10,224 nucleotides of DNA from Spirochaetia bacterium (lineage in GTDB: Bacteria; Spirochaetota; Spirochaetia; Treponematales; Breznakiellaceae), in NCBI GenBank assembly GCA_026002265.1, contig BOBG01000072.1:1-10224 (forward strand), given 5' to 3'. Below the pieces are notes generated by a model, which worked only from the letters and a program-made list of their open reading frames with translations, was not told the origin of the DNA and did no database searches. A program made the translations under genes and the position numbers. How positions within the stretch are numbered: position 1 is the stretch's first letter; every line of letters begins with the position of its first letter. This document shows, one piece after another, positions 1 through 5,911 of the stretch.

Positions 1-704
1 ACATAATGCTACAGGCAGGCAGCGCGACTGATGAATTGAGGAAAACGTCTGATATGGGCCGGGATATGCTGACTCAGCTCCGGGAAGAATTGGCAAAAAT
101 CCAGGAGCGTTCATCGGTACTCCAAGATGCAAATACAACGATAAAAACAATTGCAGCGCAGACGAATCTTCTTGCAATGAATGCTTCTATCGAAGCAGCC
201 CATGCGGGAGATACTGGAAGCGGTTTTGCAGTAGTGGCCGGTGAAGTGCGTAAATTAGCCGAAAGTACACAAAAAGAATCCAGTTCTATCGCCTCGGAAA
301 TAAAGGAAATGGGAAGAGTTATTGCGAGTGCAGCGGCTATTTCAGATAAAACTGCGGTCACGGTAGATAAAATCTGGACGGAAATCGGCGGAGTGCATAA
401 ATCGTTGGAAAATGTCCGGGGTGTAATTGAAGAGCAGAGTACTGGAGGGCTGTCGATTCTTAATATGCTATCTACAGTCAGTACAATGACCGGTAAAGTT
501 GAAAAAGGAAGAGAATCGATTCAAAAAGAAATGTCAACAATTGATACTGATGTTGAAAAGCTTAAAGCAATTTGTGTAGAAATGAATAGAAATGTGCAAA
601 AAATCCGCCTGAATAGTCAACAGAATGCCAGCCTTATATCCAGAATACAAGATATTGTGGAAGATATTGCTACTTACCGGAAGCAAATAGAAACACTGTC
701 ATGA
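1..704 (+). CDS. Methyl-accepting chemotaxis protein, C-terminal part (5' end outside window)
   Basis: This is the cytoplasmic signalling part of a chemotaxis receptor, which controls CheA kinase through CheW. Codons are in frame from base 3 and the frame is open to the window edge, so the gene starts upstream. The first ATG at base 6 is very unlikely to be the true start, because a sensor domain, membrane segments and HAMP would then be missing. Counting from that ATG, the conserved hairpin tip is at about residues 52-83, with [15 protein letters not shown] followed by [16 protein letters not shown]. Heptad-like coiled coil lies on both sides, and an EEQS methylation-type motif is near residue 142. 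The C-terminus shows no CheR/CheB-tethering pentapeptide. The His in AAHAG replaces the Arg of enteric receptors, and the same change is in the other receptor of this window. The stop codon overlaps the start of ilvN by 4 bases (ATGA, 701-704). Its CCGG content is low for this window (6 sites in 704 bases). Confidence 0.93.
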   Translation, partial: IMLQAGSATDELRKTSDMGRDMLTQLREELAKIQERSSVLQDANTTIKTIAAQTNLLAMNASIEAAHAGDTGSGFAVVAGEVRKLAESTQKESSSIASEIKEMGRVIASAAAISDKTAVTVDKIWTEIGGVHKSLENVRGVIEEQSTGGLSILNMLSTVSTMTGKVEKGRESIQKEMSTIDTDVEKLKAICVEMNRNVQKIRLNSQQNASLISRIQDIVEDIATYRKQIETLS

Positions 705-1213
705 ACCAACATATTGTTTCTGCACTGGTGGAAAATCGGTCCGGCACCCTAAGCCGGATTTCCGGACTCTTTAGCCGGCGTGCATTTAATATTGACAGTC
801 TCACCGTTGGAGAAACTGCGGATCCGCTCATTTCCCGGATGACCATTGCTGTTACCGGCGATGATGAAATTATCGAGCAGATCGTTAAACAGATCGCAAA
901 ATTGGTTGATGTGATAGCAGTCCGTGAACTCGATCCGCAGCATTGCCTCCGGCGAGAGATTTTATTGGTAAAAATTGCAGCAGACGATAAAACCCGGCCC
1001 GCAATCATTGAACTGGCCGGTATTTTCCGTTCCCGGATTGTAGATGTTTCACTGTCAACCATTACACTCGAAGCAACCGGCGATCTAGAAAAATTGGAGA
1101 GTTTGATTCTGATCCTCCGTTCCTACGGTATTTTGGAACTTGCTCGTACTGGACTAGTCGCGCTTGAGCGTGGCGGGCAGACTCTGCAAACCAAGTCAAC
1201 TACTCAAGGCTAA
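701..1213 (+). CDS. ilvN: Acetolactate synthase small (regulatory) subunit
   Basis: This is the regulatory subunit of acetohydroxyacid synthase, the first common enzyme of valine, leucine and isoleucine synthesis. It activates the catalytic IlvB subunit and in the family confers valine feedback inhibition. The 170-residue product has the usual length. Residues 4-76 form the ACT domain, with [17 protein letters not shown] followed by FNIDSLTVG, then ISRMTI and a [11 protein letters not shown] strand. Residues 84-160 form the second conserved domain (REILLVKIA, then [14 protein letters not shown]). The start ATG lies inside the stop of the receptor gene (ATGA), and only a poor Shine-Dalgarno (GGAAG near 679-683) precedes it, so translation probably depends on coupling. 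Normally ilvN follows ilvB; here the upstream gene is a receptor and the downstream gene an outer-membrane protein, so the catalytic subunit must be encoded elsewhere. The symbol could equally be ilvH. Confidence 0.93.
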   Translation: MNQHIVSALVENRSGTLSRISGLFSRRAFNIDSLTVGETADPLISRMTIAVTGDDEIIEQIVKQIAKLVDVIAVRELDPQHCLRREILLVKIAADDKTRPAIIELAGIFRSRIVDVSLSTITLEATGDLEKLESLILILRSYGILELARTGLVALERGGQTLQTKSTTQG

Positions 1214-1247
1214 AGACTTGGACTTGCCTCGATTAGTAGTTAAGGAG
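1191..1247 (+). promoter_or_regulatory. Interleaved inverted repeats abutting the Shine-Dalgarno (possible pseudoknot)
   Basis: Two perfect 7-base inverted repeats interlock across the end of ilvN. CCAAGTC (1191-1197) complements GACTTGG (1215-1221). AACTACT (1198-1204) complements AGTAGTT (1235-1241). The order of arms (a, b, a', b') is that of an H-type pseudoknot, and b' ends one base before the Shine-Dalgarno AAGGAG (1242-1247) of the next gene, which starts at GTG 1253. A compatible inner pairing AGGC/GCCT (1207-1210 with 1226-1229) would instead extend the b stem. No T-tract follows, so it is not a terminator. A role in controlling translation of the barrel gene is inference. Confidence 0.4.
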
Positions 1248-1252
1248 TTCCT

Positions 1253-3016
1253 GTGAAACAACGTTTTTTTTATTTTTTATGTGCCGCACTGATAGTTCCG
1301 GCCTTTGTATCTGCCCAGACGCAGATGCTTATTCCACTTTCCTCCAGTATTTATGCTGAAGTTGATGCCCTGTATATGATTCAAAAACTTGGTACGCCGT
1401 CAACCGCCCGGCCGTGGACCACGACCGAGACTTTGATGATTCTCGACCGGATTGACGAATCTAAGCTTAACGGTACTGAAGCCCGGATCTACAACCAAAT
1501 CCGGGCACAAGTGTCGAAGCCGCTGCGCTTTGGTTTTGACCGGATTACCCGGATGGATGCCTCTTTTGAGGGGGCGCTTGAAATGTACGCACACACCAAC
1601 TCCAAGGACTATGTCAATGAGGAGGATTGGCAGAACAATTTTGTGAAGCGTGCGCCTCTGGCAAAGGTCAACTTGGCCATGGGCATGGGGAGTTGGTTTT
1701 CGGTTTTTTCTGATTTACAGTACAGTTATAATTTTAATACGGACGATAAGGATCAGTATTCCTATGCCGGCGCGTATCCGGGAGGTATCGGCGCGATAAT
1801 TCCGGAAATTCCGGATGGTGGAACAGAGGAGTTCAAAATCCGGACATTCGCGCCCGCGTACGCCGCATCTTTTATGCACAACTGGCCGCCGCACACTTAC
1901 GATATGGAGTGCGTTTTTCCCAAGCGGGCTTTTCTTTCGTTTGGCGGTGAACATTGGAATTTAAGCTTTGGGCGGGACCGGTTTGAGTGGGGAAACGGCC
2001 ATTCCGGGAATTTTGTCATCGGCGGGCACCGGGACTTTGACAATTTTGTCCGGTTTTCTGCATTTACCGACCGGTTCCGGTATGAGATTCTTAATACTAT
2101 TTATGATAAATACGATTATGATGGAACCGGTATTAAGAAATCCCGGTATTTTTTAACTCATCGCTTGGAATTCCGGATTCTGCCTTCACTGGTATTTACT
2201 ATTTCTGAAAACATTATGTATCAGGATCAAAGCTTTAATATCCGGTACCTCAATCCGGCCTTTATTTATCACAACTGGGATGAAAAAGAATTATTCAACG
2301 CCATCGCTCACGCGGAGCTTGATTTTGCAGTTGCACCCGGTTGGAATATCTATATGCAGTATACACTTGATCAAGCACAGGCTCCGAATGAAAATGACAG
2401 TGAATCGGATGCCTGGGGTATTTTGGCTGGCGTGGAGTATGCCGGTGCATTCAATATTTTGAATCGGCCGGCGCTTTTGAGCCTGTCGTTGGAAGCCGCC
2501 TATACAACTCCTTTGCTCTATCGTCGGGACAGAGTTGACTTTCTGATTCTCAACCGCCGGCTTTCTTTTAATGAAGGCGACATTTTTTCTTTTGAATATA
2601 TTGGTTATCAATACGGCGGCGACACGATGCTCCTTCAACTAGATGCTAATCTCCGAGTCCCCGGTTCATGGGATGCCTCTTTGAGGCTTCTCGGTATGAT
2701 TCATGGCAACATAAATCCATGGGCGTCCCACAATAAAGACGGCGACAACTCCGGTAAAGCTAATTATGGTGGAAGTACCCCTTCCGGCGCTAACTCTGAA
2801 CACGAGAGTACCTTTGTGGCATCGCTCCGGGGAAATTATGCTATCCCGCTGCCGGTTAAATGGCCGGAACTTTCGGCGTGGGCGCAAGTTGACATCATCA
2901 GTAAAACCAACAAGCTTATGTATGATACGACTGGAACAATTCCGTCAGTCATATACCACAAACCGGGAATTTCGGCGGATATGCAATTTAGTATTGGAAT
3001 GAGGATCAAACTCTAA
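1253..3016 (+). CDS. Outer-membrane beta-barrel protein, Wzi-like (first of tandem pair)
   Basis: The 587-residue product is a predicted exported outer-membrane barrel. The GTG start is fixed by AAGGAG (1242-1247) five bases upstream. It opens with a signal peptide (MKQRFFYFLCAALIV, cleavage likely after FVSA, residue 21). Residues 26-65 hold a conserved N-terminal stretch, IPLSSSIYAEVDALY then STARPWTTTE, of the kind seen at the start of Wzi-family capsule-assembly proteins. Residues about 235-270 carry FGRDRFEWGNGHSGNFVIGG, resembling the GRxxxxWGxGxSG block of that family. The rest alternates polar and aromatic residues with many Tyr, Trp, Phe and Asn, as expected for long beta strands, and ends in an amphipathic strand (MQFSIGMRIKL). 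It is paralogous to the next gene. Transcription could come from the ilvN unit 39 bases upstream; the gene is followed by a strong terminator. Barrel nature is well supported; the Wzi link and any role in surface polysaccharide are tentative. Confidence 0.8.
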   Translation: MKQRFFYFLCAALIVPAFVSAQTQMLIPLSSSIYAEVDALYMIQKLGTPSTARPWTTTETLMILDRIDESKLNGTEARIYNQIRAQVSKPLRFGFDRITRMDASFEGALEMYAHTNSKDYVNEEDWQNNFVKRAPLAKVNLAMGMGSWFSVFSDLQYSYNFNTDDKDQYSYAGAYPGGIGAIIPEIPDGGTEEFKIRTFAPAYAASFMHNWPPHTYDMECVFPKRAFLSFGGEHWNLSFGRDRFEWGNGHSGNFVIGGHRDFDNFVRFSAFTDRFRYEILNTIYDKYDYDGTGIKKSRYFLTHRLEFRILPSLVFTISENIMYQDQSFNIRYLNPAFIYHNWDEKELFNAIAHAELDFAVAPGWNIYMQYTLDQAQAPNENDSESDAWGILAGVEYAGAFNILNRPALLSLSLEAAYTTPLLYRRDRVDFLILNRRLSFNEGDIFSFEYIGYQYGGDTMLLQLDANLRVPGSWDASLRLLGMIHGNINPWASHNKDGDNSGKANYGGSTPSGANSEHESTFVASLRGNYAIPLPVKWPELSAWAQVDIISKTNKLMYDTTGTIPSVIYHKPGISADMQFSIGMRIKL

Positions 3017-3040
3017 TGCAGAAGTGAGGAGATAGGGGGC

Positions 3041-3067
3041 TTCGATACACGGTTCGGCGTTCAGGGT
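3041..3067 (+). repeat. Copy 1 of a short TTCGATA...TCAGGGT element
   Basis: TTCGATA (3041-3047) and TCAGGGT (3061-3067) flank a 13-base centre. The same two heptamers occur at 9116-9122 and 9126-9132 with a 3-base centre. Both copies are intergenic. They resemble the common CTTCGACAAGCTCAGGG type of dispersed palindromic sequence known from many bacterial genomes, a similarity from memory. Confidence 0.35.
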
Positions 3068-3118
3068 GAAAACTCACTGTTCCAATTTGTTTGGGCTAAT
3101 GCGTCCAACCTTCCTGAT

Positions 3119-3167
3119 ACTCTGTGTCCACGTTTGGAACAGAGTGCTTATCTTTTCTCTTTTTTTC
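3119..3167 (+). terminator. Intrinsic terminator after the first barrel gene
   Basis: ACTCTGT (3119-3125) pairs with ACAGAGT (3139-3145). After one bulged G, TCCA (3127-3130) pairs with TGGA (3135-3138), leaving a CGTT loop. The 11-pair hairpin is followed by a T-rich tract at 3148-3167, including seven consecutive T. A longer alternative arm, CTGTTCCAA (3077-3085), can pair with TTGGAACAG (3134-3142) and would compete with the hairpin. The terminator separates the two barrel genes into different transcription units. Confidence 0.75.
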
Positions 3168-3210
3168 TAGATATTCTCTGCCAAGTGTGGTACATTTTAC
3201 AGCATATATG

Positions 3211-3224
3211 CCGGCAGGTGCCGG
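3211..3224. promoter_or_regulatory. Dyad CCGGCA-GG-TGCCGG in the leader of the second barrel gene
   Basis: A 14-base dyad with 6-base arms and a 2-base centre lies about 70 bases before the second barrel gene. It could be an operator or, in RNA, a small hairpin. The AT-rich flanks contain TTTACA (3196-3201) and TATCAT (3227-3232), but their spacing (25 bases) does not make a standard sigma70 promoter. CCGG is common in this window, so chance is possible. Confidence 0.25.
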
Positions 3225-3235
3225 ACTATCATTAT

Positions 3236-3285
3236 AAAAGGAGAATATTTTGATTACCCCACTCCCTTATGGCGATTACCGGAGG
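3236..3285 (+). promoter_or_regulatory. Two in-frame ribosome binding sites for the second barrel gene
   Basis: AAAAGGAGA (3236-3244) stands six bases before TTG 3250, and CGGAGG (3280-3285) stands six bases before ATG 3292. Both starts are in the same frame. The ATG places the signal peptide at the very N-terminus and is preferred. The TTG would add 14 residues (MITPLPYGDYRRCA). A third frame holds an 8-codon mini-ORF, ATG 3269 to TGA 3293-3295, that overlaps ATG 3292. Confidence 0.5.
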
Positions 3286-3291
3286 TGTGCT

Positions 3292-5151
3292 ATGAAAGCC
3301 ATCTTGGTATTGTTTTGTGCCTTCCTCGCTGCCGGTTCCGGCTTTGCTCAAACTGCTAACCATCAAAAGATCATTCCCATCGATTCCGACATCTACCAAG
3401 CGATAAAATCCTTGTACATCTCCACCGGTCTTGCACTGCCCTCAACTACCGGCCCATGGAGTGAGGAAGAACTCCTCCGTATGCTCAACAAGATCGATGT
3501 TAACCAGCTCCGGCCAGGCGAACAGTCTGCGTACGACTTTGCAGAACGGGAACTGACGCAAGAGACTAAAGTTTTTACCTTTGATTTTGCGGCAACGGTT
3601 CAAACTATGTTTCATACCAATACCACCGATTTTGTCACTGAAGATTCCTATGCCACTCCTTGGAATCAAACACTCAAGCCCTTTATCGATCTGGGCTTTG
3701 AATTCCGGTTCGCTTCTATGTTTTACGGCTTTGGGAATATTCCACTCGTCAACCGGATCTATACCGGTGCTGAGCTTGACGCTTATGGGCGCGGACCCTA
3801 TGCCGCCTCCAATTCATTTGGAAAATACGGCTTTGCAACCAATGTGCTTATGGTGCCTCCGAATGGAGAGTTATCTTACATTGATTTCAATGTGCCGTAT
3901 CGGACCTTTATTGCCGCAGGTACCTCCGTATGGAGTTTGGAAATCGGGCGTGACCGGCTTTCGTGGGGAAACGGCGAATCGGGCAATTTTGTGGTCGGCG
4001 ACCATATCCAGTATCACGACAATATCCGGTCAACGTGGTTCGGCGACAAATTCAAATACACCTACAACATCTCCAGCTTCCAGTGGCCAGGGCAGTACTA
4101 TGGATATGACGGTCTCGGTGCAGACGGCGTGGGTACTACAAACGGTAACATATTTAGTCCTGTCGGCACCGGTTGGGCAGTAATGCCGGACGGGAATGAA
4201 CTGAATCTTGGATTGAAGCTCTTTATCGCGCACCGTTTGGAATGGCGGGTATGGAAACTGAATTTCGCACTCACCGAATCGGTGATGTACCAGCAGGGTC
4301 CTGGTGAAAACTTTAACCCCACGGTGTTTATACCGACTATGATTCTTCATAATCTGTACAAAGGCAGGACTCAAAATTCGCTCCTTGCATTCGAAGCGGA
4401 TTACACCGTGATTCCCGCACTCAATATTTACTTTCAAATGGCGGTGGACGAATTTTCGCTACCGGGCGAATCGGTACCGACTGCTAATGAGGATTCTACC
4501 TCAAGTGCTTTTGCATTTATGCTTGGTGCAAAGACGAGTCTGCCGATGGGAAGCGGAATGTTAACCGGATCCTTTGAATTTGCAATTACCGACCCCTTCC
4601 TCTATTTACGGGATCATGGCGGTGCGGGAACTATAAGTGCAGGGCGTCAGGAAATAGGACTCAACTTTGTGGTTGCCAATCGATACCGCGGTTTAGGCTC
4701 TGATAACATCTATGTAGAGGATTTTCTCGGCTATCGGCATGGCGGAGATGCAATCGTCCTCAATGCAAAGGCGGATTACCGGCAGTTTGGAAAGTGGAGT
4801 GCGGGCGTCAATCTGATGTATATGATTCACGGAACCCACGACAAATGGACGGTGTGGGACGAGGTTTACTCGGCGGACTCGGCTTACGGACCCAAACAGT
4901 ACCCGACACCAACCAAGAGTCACGAAACAGAAAATGTCGCAGATGAGGACGCAAGCCGCCGAAATATCGCAAGCCACACAGTAGCGCTCTCCCTTTCTGG
5001 TTCCTATCTTGTCTGGCAAGCAGAACGCTGGGGCAAACTAAATGCTTTTGGTCAGATTGATTTTGTAACTGTTGTGAATCCGGGAAATATCAGCTCTAAT
5101 GCTGCGGCTTTTGATGCACAGTTTAGTCTGGGCCTTACGTACTCGTTCTAA
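3292..5151 (+). CDS. Outer-membrane beta-barrel protein, Wzi-like (second of tandem pair)
   Basis: The product is 619 residues from ATG 3292, a start chosen because CGGAGG is six bases upstream and a clean signal peptide follows at once (MKAILVLFCAFLAAGSGFAQ, cleavage likely after FAQ or GFA). An in-frame TTG at 3250 with its own Shine-Dalgarno would give 633 residues. The mature N-terminus carries IIPIDSDIYQAIKSLYIS and then STTGPWSEEELL, matching the first barrel gene in pattern. The block IGRDRLSWGNGESGNFVVGD at about residues 217-236 is nearly identical to the other protein. The remainder is rich in alternating aromatic and polar residues, and the chain ends FSLGLTYSF with the terminal Phe typical of Bam-inserted barrels. 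It has its own transcription unit, between the terminator at 3119-3167 and the hairpin at 5169-5216. Location and fold are well supported; a transport or polysaccharide-related role is only suggested by the weak Wzi resemblance. Confidence 0.82.
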   Translation: MKAILVLFCAFLAAGSGFAQTANHQKIIPIDSDIYQAIKSLYISTGLALPSTTGPWSEEELLRMLNKIDVNQLRPGEQSAYDFAERELTQETKVFTFDFAATVQTMFHTNTTDFVTEDSYATPWNQTLKPFIDLGFEFRFASMFYGFGNIPLVNRIYTGAELDAYGRGPYAASNSFGKYGFATNVLMVPPNGELSYIDFNVPYRTFIAAGTSVWSLEIGRDRLSWGNGESGNFVVGDHIQYHDNIRSTWFGDKFKYTYNISSFQWPGQYYGYDGLGADGVGTTNGNIFSPVGTGWAVMPDGNELNLGLKLFIAHRLEWRVWKLNFALTESVMYQQGPGENFNPTVFIPTMILHNLYKGRTQNSLLAFEADYTVIPALNIYFQMAVDEFSLPGESVPTANEDSTSSAFAFMLGAKTSLPMGSGMLTGSFEFAITDPFLYLRDHGGAGTISAGRQEIGLNFVVANRYRGLGSDNIYVEDFLGYRHGGDAIVLNAKADYRQFGKWSAGVNLMYMIHGTHDKWTVWDEVYSADSAYGPKQYPTPTKSHETENVADEDASRRNIASHTVALSLSGSYLVWQAERWGKLNAFGQIDFVTVVNPGNISSNAAAFDAQFSLGLTYSF

Positions 5152-5168
5152 AACGGAATCTTTTTGAC

Positions 5169-5216
5169 GGCACTGATTAGACGCTAGTGTTCCAAGCTAT
5201 CTTTTTTATCAGTGCC
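5169..5216 (+). terminator. 3' hairpin of the second barrel gene, possible terminator
   Basis: GGCACTGAT (5169-5177) and ATCAGTGCC (5208-5216) are perfect 9-base complements, starting 17 bases after the stop codon. The long loop holds a run of six T (5202-5207) just before the distal arm instead of after it. A short alternative stem, GATTAG (5175-5180) with CTATC (5197-5201) and one bulged T, does put the T run directly behind a hairpin. A transcript end here is plausible, but the structure is not canonical. Confidence 0.45.
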
Positions 5217-5240
5217 TGATTCAACCTTTCTGTAGCTTCG

Positions 5241-5280
5241 TTGCATCATCCTCTTTGCTGGACTCTTTTGATGATACAAT
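5241..5280 (+). promoter_or_regulatory. Imperfect dyad overlapping a possible -10 box before the glucosaminidase gene
   Basis: TTGCATCATC (5241-5250) is complementary at nine of ten positions to GATGATACAA (5270-5279), across a 19-base centre. The distal arm overlaps TACAAT (5275-5280), a fair -10 box 36 bases before the ATG at 5317. The -35 region is poor (TCTTTG at 5252-5257 with a 17-base spacer), as would suit a regulated promoter. Promoter and operator roles are inference. Confidence 0.3.
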
Positions 5281-5316
5281 CTAGACAATTAGTGAAAAAA
5301 GAATTACACTTTCATA

Positions 5317-5910
5317 ATGAATTATCTCATTCATTTCCTCACGTTTATCACTACTTTTACGGTACAGACGCCGGAACAGCCGGCACTGCAACTGGAAGTT
5401 CCGCCGGAGCTTCCGGCTTTTATTTTGGGTGAGGGACATATCCCGGATTATTATTTGACTGCTTTTTTACAGCGCCGTAACATGGTGCTTAAACCGGATT
5501 TTGTGAGCGAGCTTGCCCGGTTGTATGTTGAAGAAGCGGCCGCCGAGGGAGTCAATCATGACATCGCCTTTGTCCAAATGTGTTTAGAAACCGGATTTTT
5601 ACATTTTGGGAATCTGGTAAAACCGGATATGAACAACTTTGCCGGACTCGGTGCGATCAATGCCTCTCAACCGGGTGAGCATTTCCCGGATCCGCGTACA
5701 GGAGTCCGTGCTCAGATTCAACACCTGAAAGGTTATGCAACCGAGGATCCCTTGGTGCAGGCGCTTGTTGATCCCCGGTACAAATGGGTCCGGAAAGGTT
5801 CTGCACCGACAATTGCCGGGCTGGCCGGGACATGGGCGAGCGATCCCCGGTACGCGGCAAAAATAACCGGATTGGTCGAACAATTATACCGGTTTTCTTC
5901 TGGAGAATGA
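5317..5910 (+). CDS. GH73-type glucosaminidase (peptidoglycan hydrolase)
   Basis: The 197-residue product looks like a glucosaminidase-domain (GH73) enzyme, which cleaves glycan strands of peptidoglycan after N-acetylglucosamine. Residues 36-56 (ILGEGHIPDYYLTAFLQ) match the usual lead-in. VNHDIAFVQMCLETGFLHFG (79-98) holds the likely catalytic Glu91. NNFAGLGA (106-113) is the typical follow-on motif, and TWASDPRYAAKI (172-183) is the end-of-domain signature. The N-terminus is hydrophobic (MNYLIHFLTFITTF) but has no basic residue, so it is an atypical signal or anchor. The ATG is the first start after an in-frame TGA at 5293-5295, and its ribosome site is weak (AAAAAAGAA). The gene is one base ahead of gpsA and so the first of an apparent three-gene operon. 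CCGG is extremely dense: 19 sites in 5341-5910. The substrate may be septal wall or wall around the flagellar motors, which cannot be told from sequence. Confidence 0.82.
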   Translation: MNYLIHFLTFITTFTVQTPEQPALQLEVPPELPAFILGEGHIPDYYLTAFLQRRNMVLKPDFVSELARLYVEEAAAEGVNHDIAFVQMCLETGFLHFGNLVKPDMNNFAGLGAINASQPGEHFPDPRTGVRAQIQHLKGYATEDPLVQALVDPRYKWVRKGSAPTIAGLAGTWASDPRYAAKITGLVEQLYRFSSGE

Positions 5911-5911
5911 C

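Noticed and set aside
670..1062. Minus-strand open frame of 130 codons across ilvN
   Set aside because: It lies wholly opposite a clear acetolactate synthase small subunit gene, and its translation is low-complexity Ser/Ile/Thr with no recognisable motif.
2291..2638. Minus-strand open frame of 115 codons opposite the first barrel gene
   Set aside because: A shadow of the barrel gene's aromatic-rich codons, with no independent support.
3581..4183. Plus-strand open frame of 200 codons in another frame of the second barrel gene
   Set aside because: It sits entirely inside the barrel gene, lacks a ribosome site, and its product is Pro/Thr/Ser-rich out-of-frame translation.
4030..4437. Minus-strand open frame of 135 codons opposite the second barrel gene
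   Set aside because: No start signal, no motif, and fully covered by a convincing plus-strand gene.
5241..5432. Plus-strand open frame of 63 codons before the glucosaminidase
   Set aside because: It overlaps the glucosaminidase in another frame and starts within the dyad, with no ribosome site.
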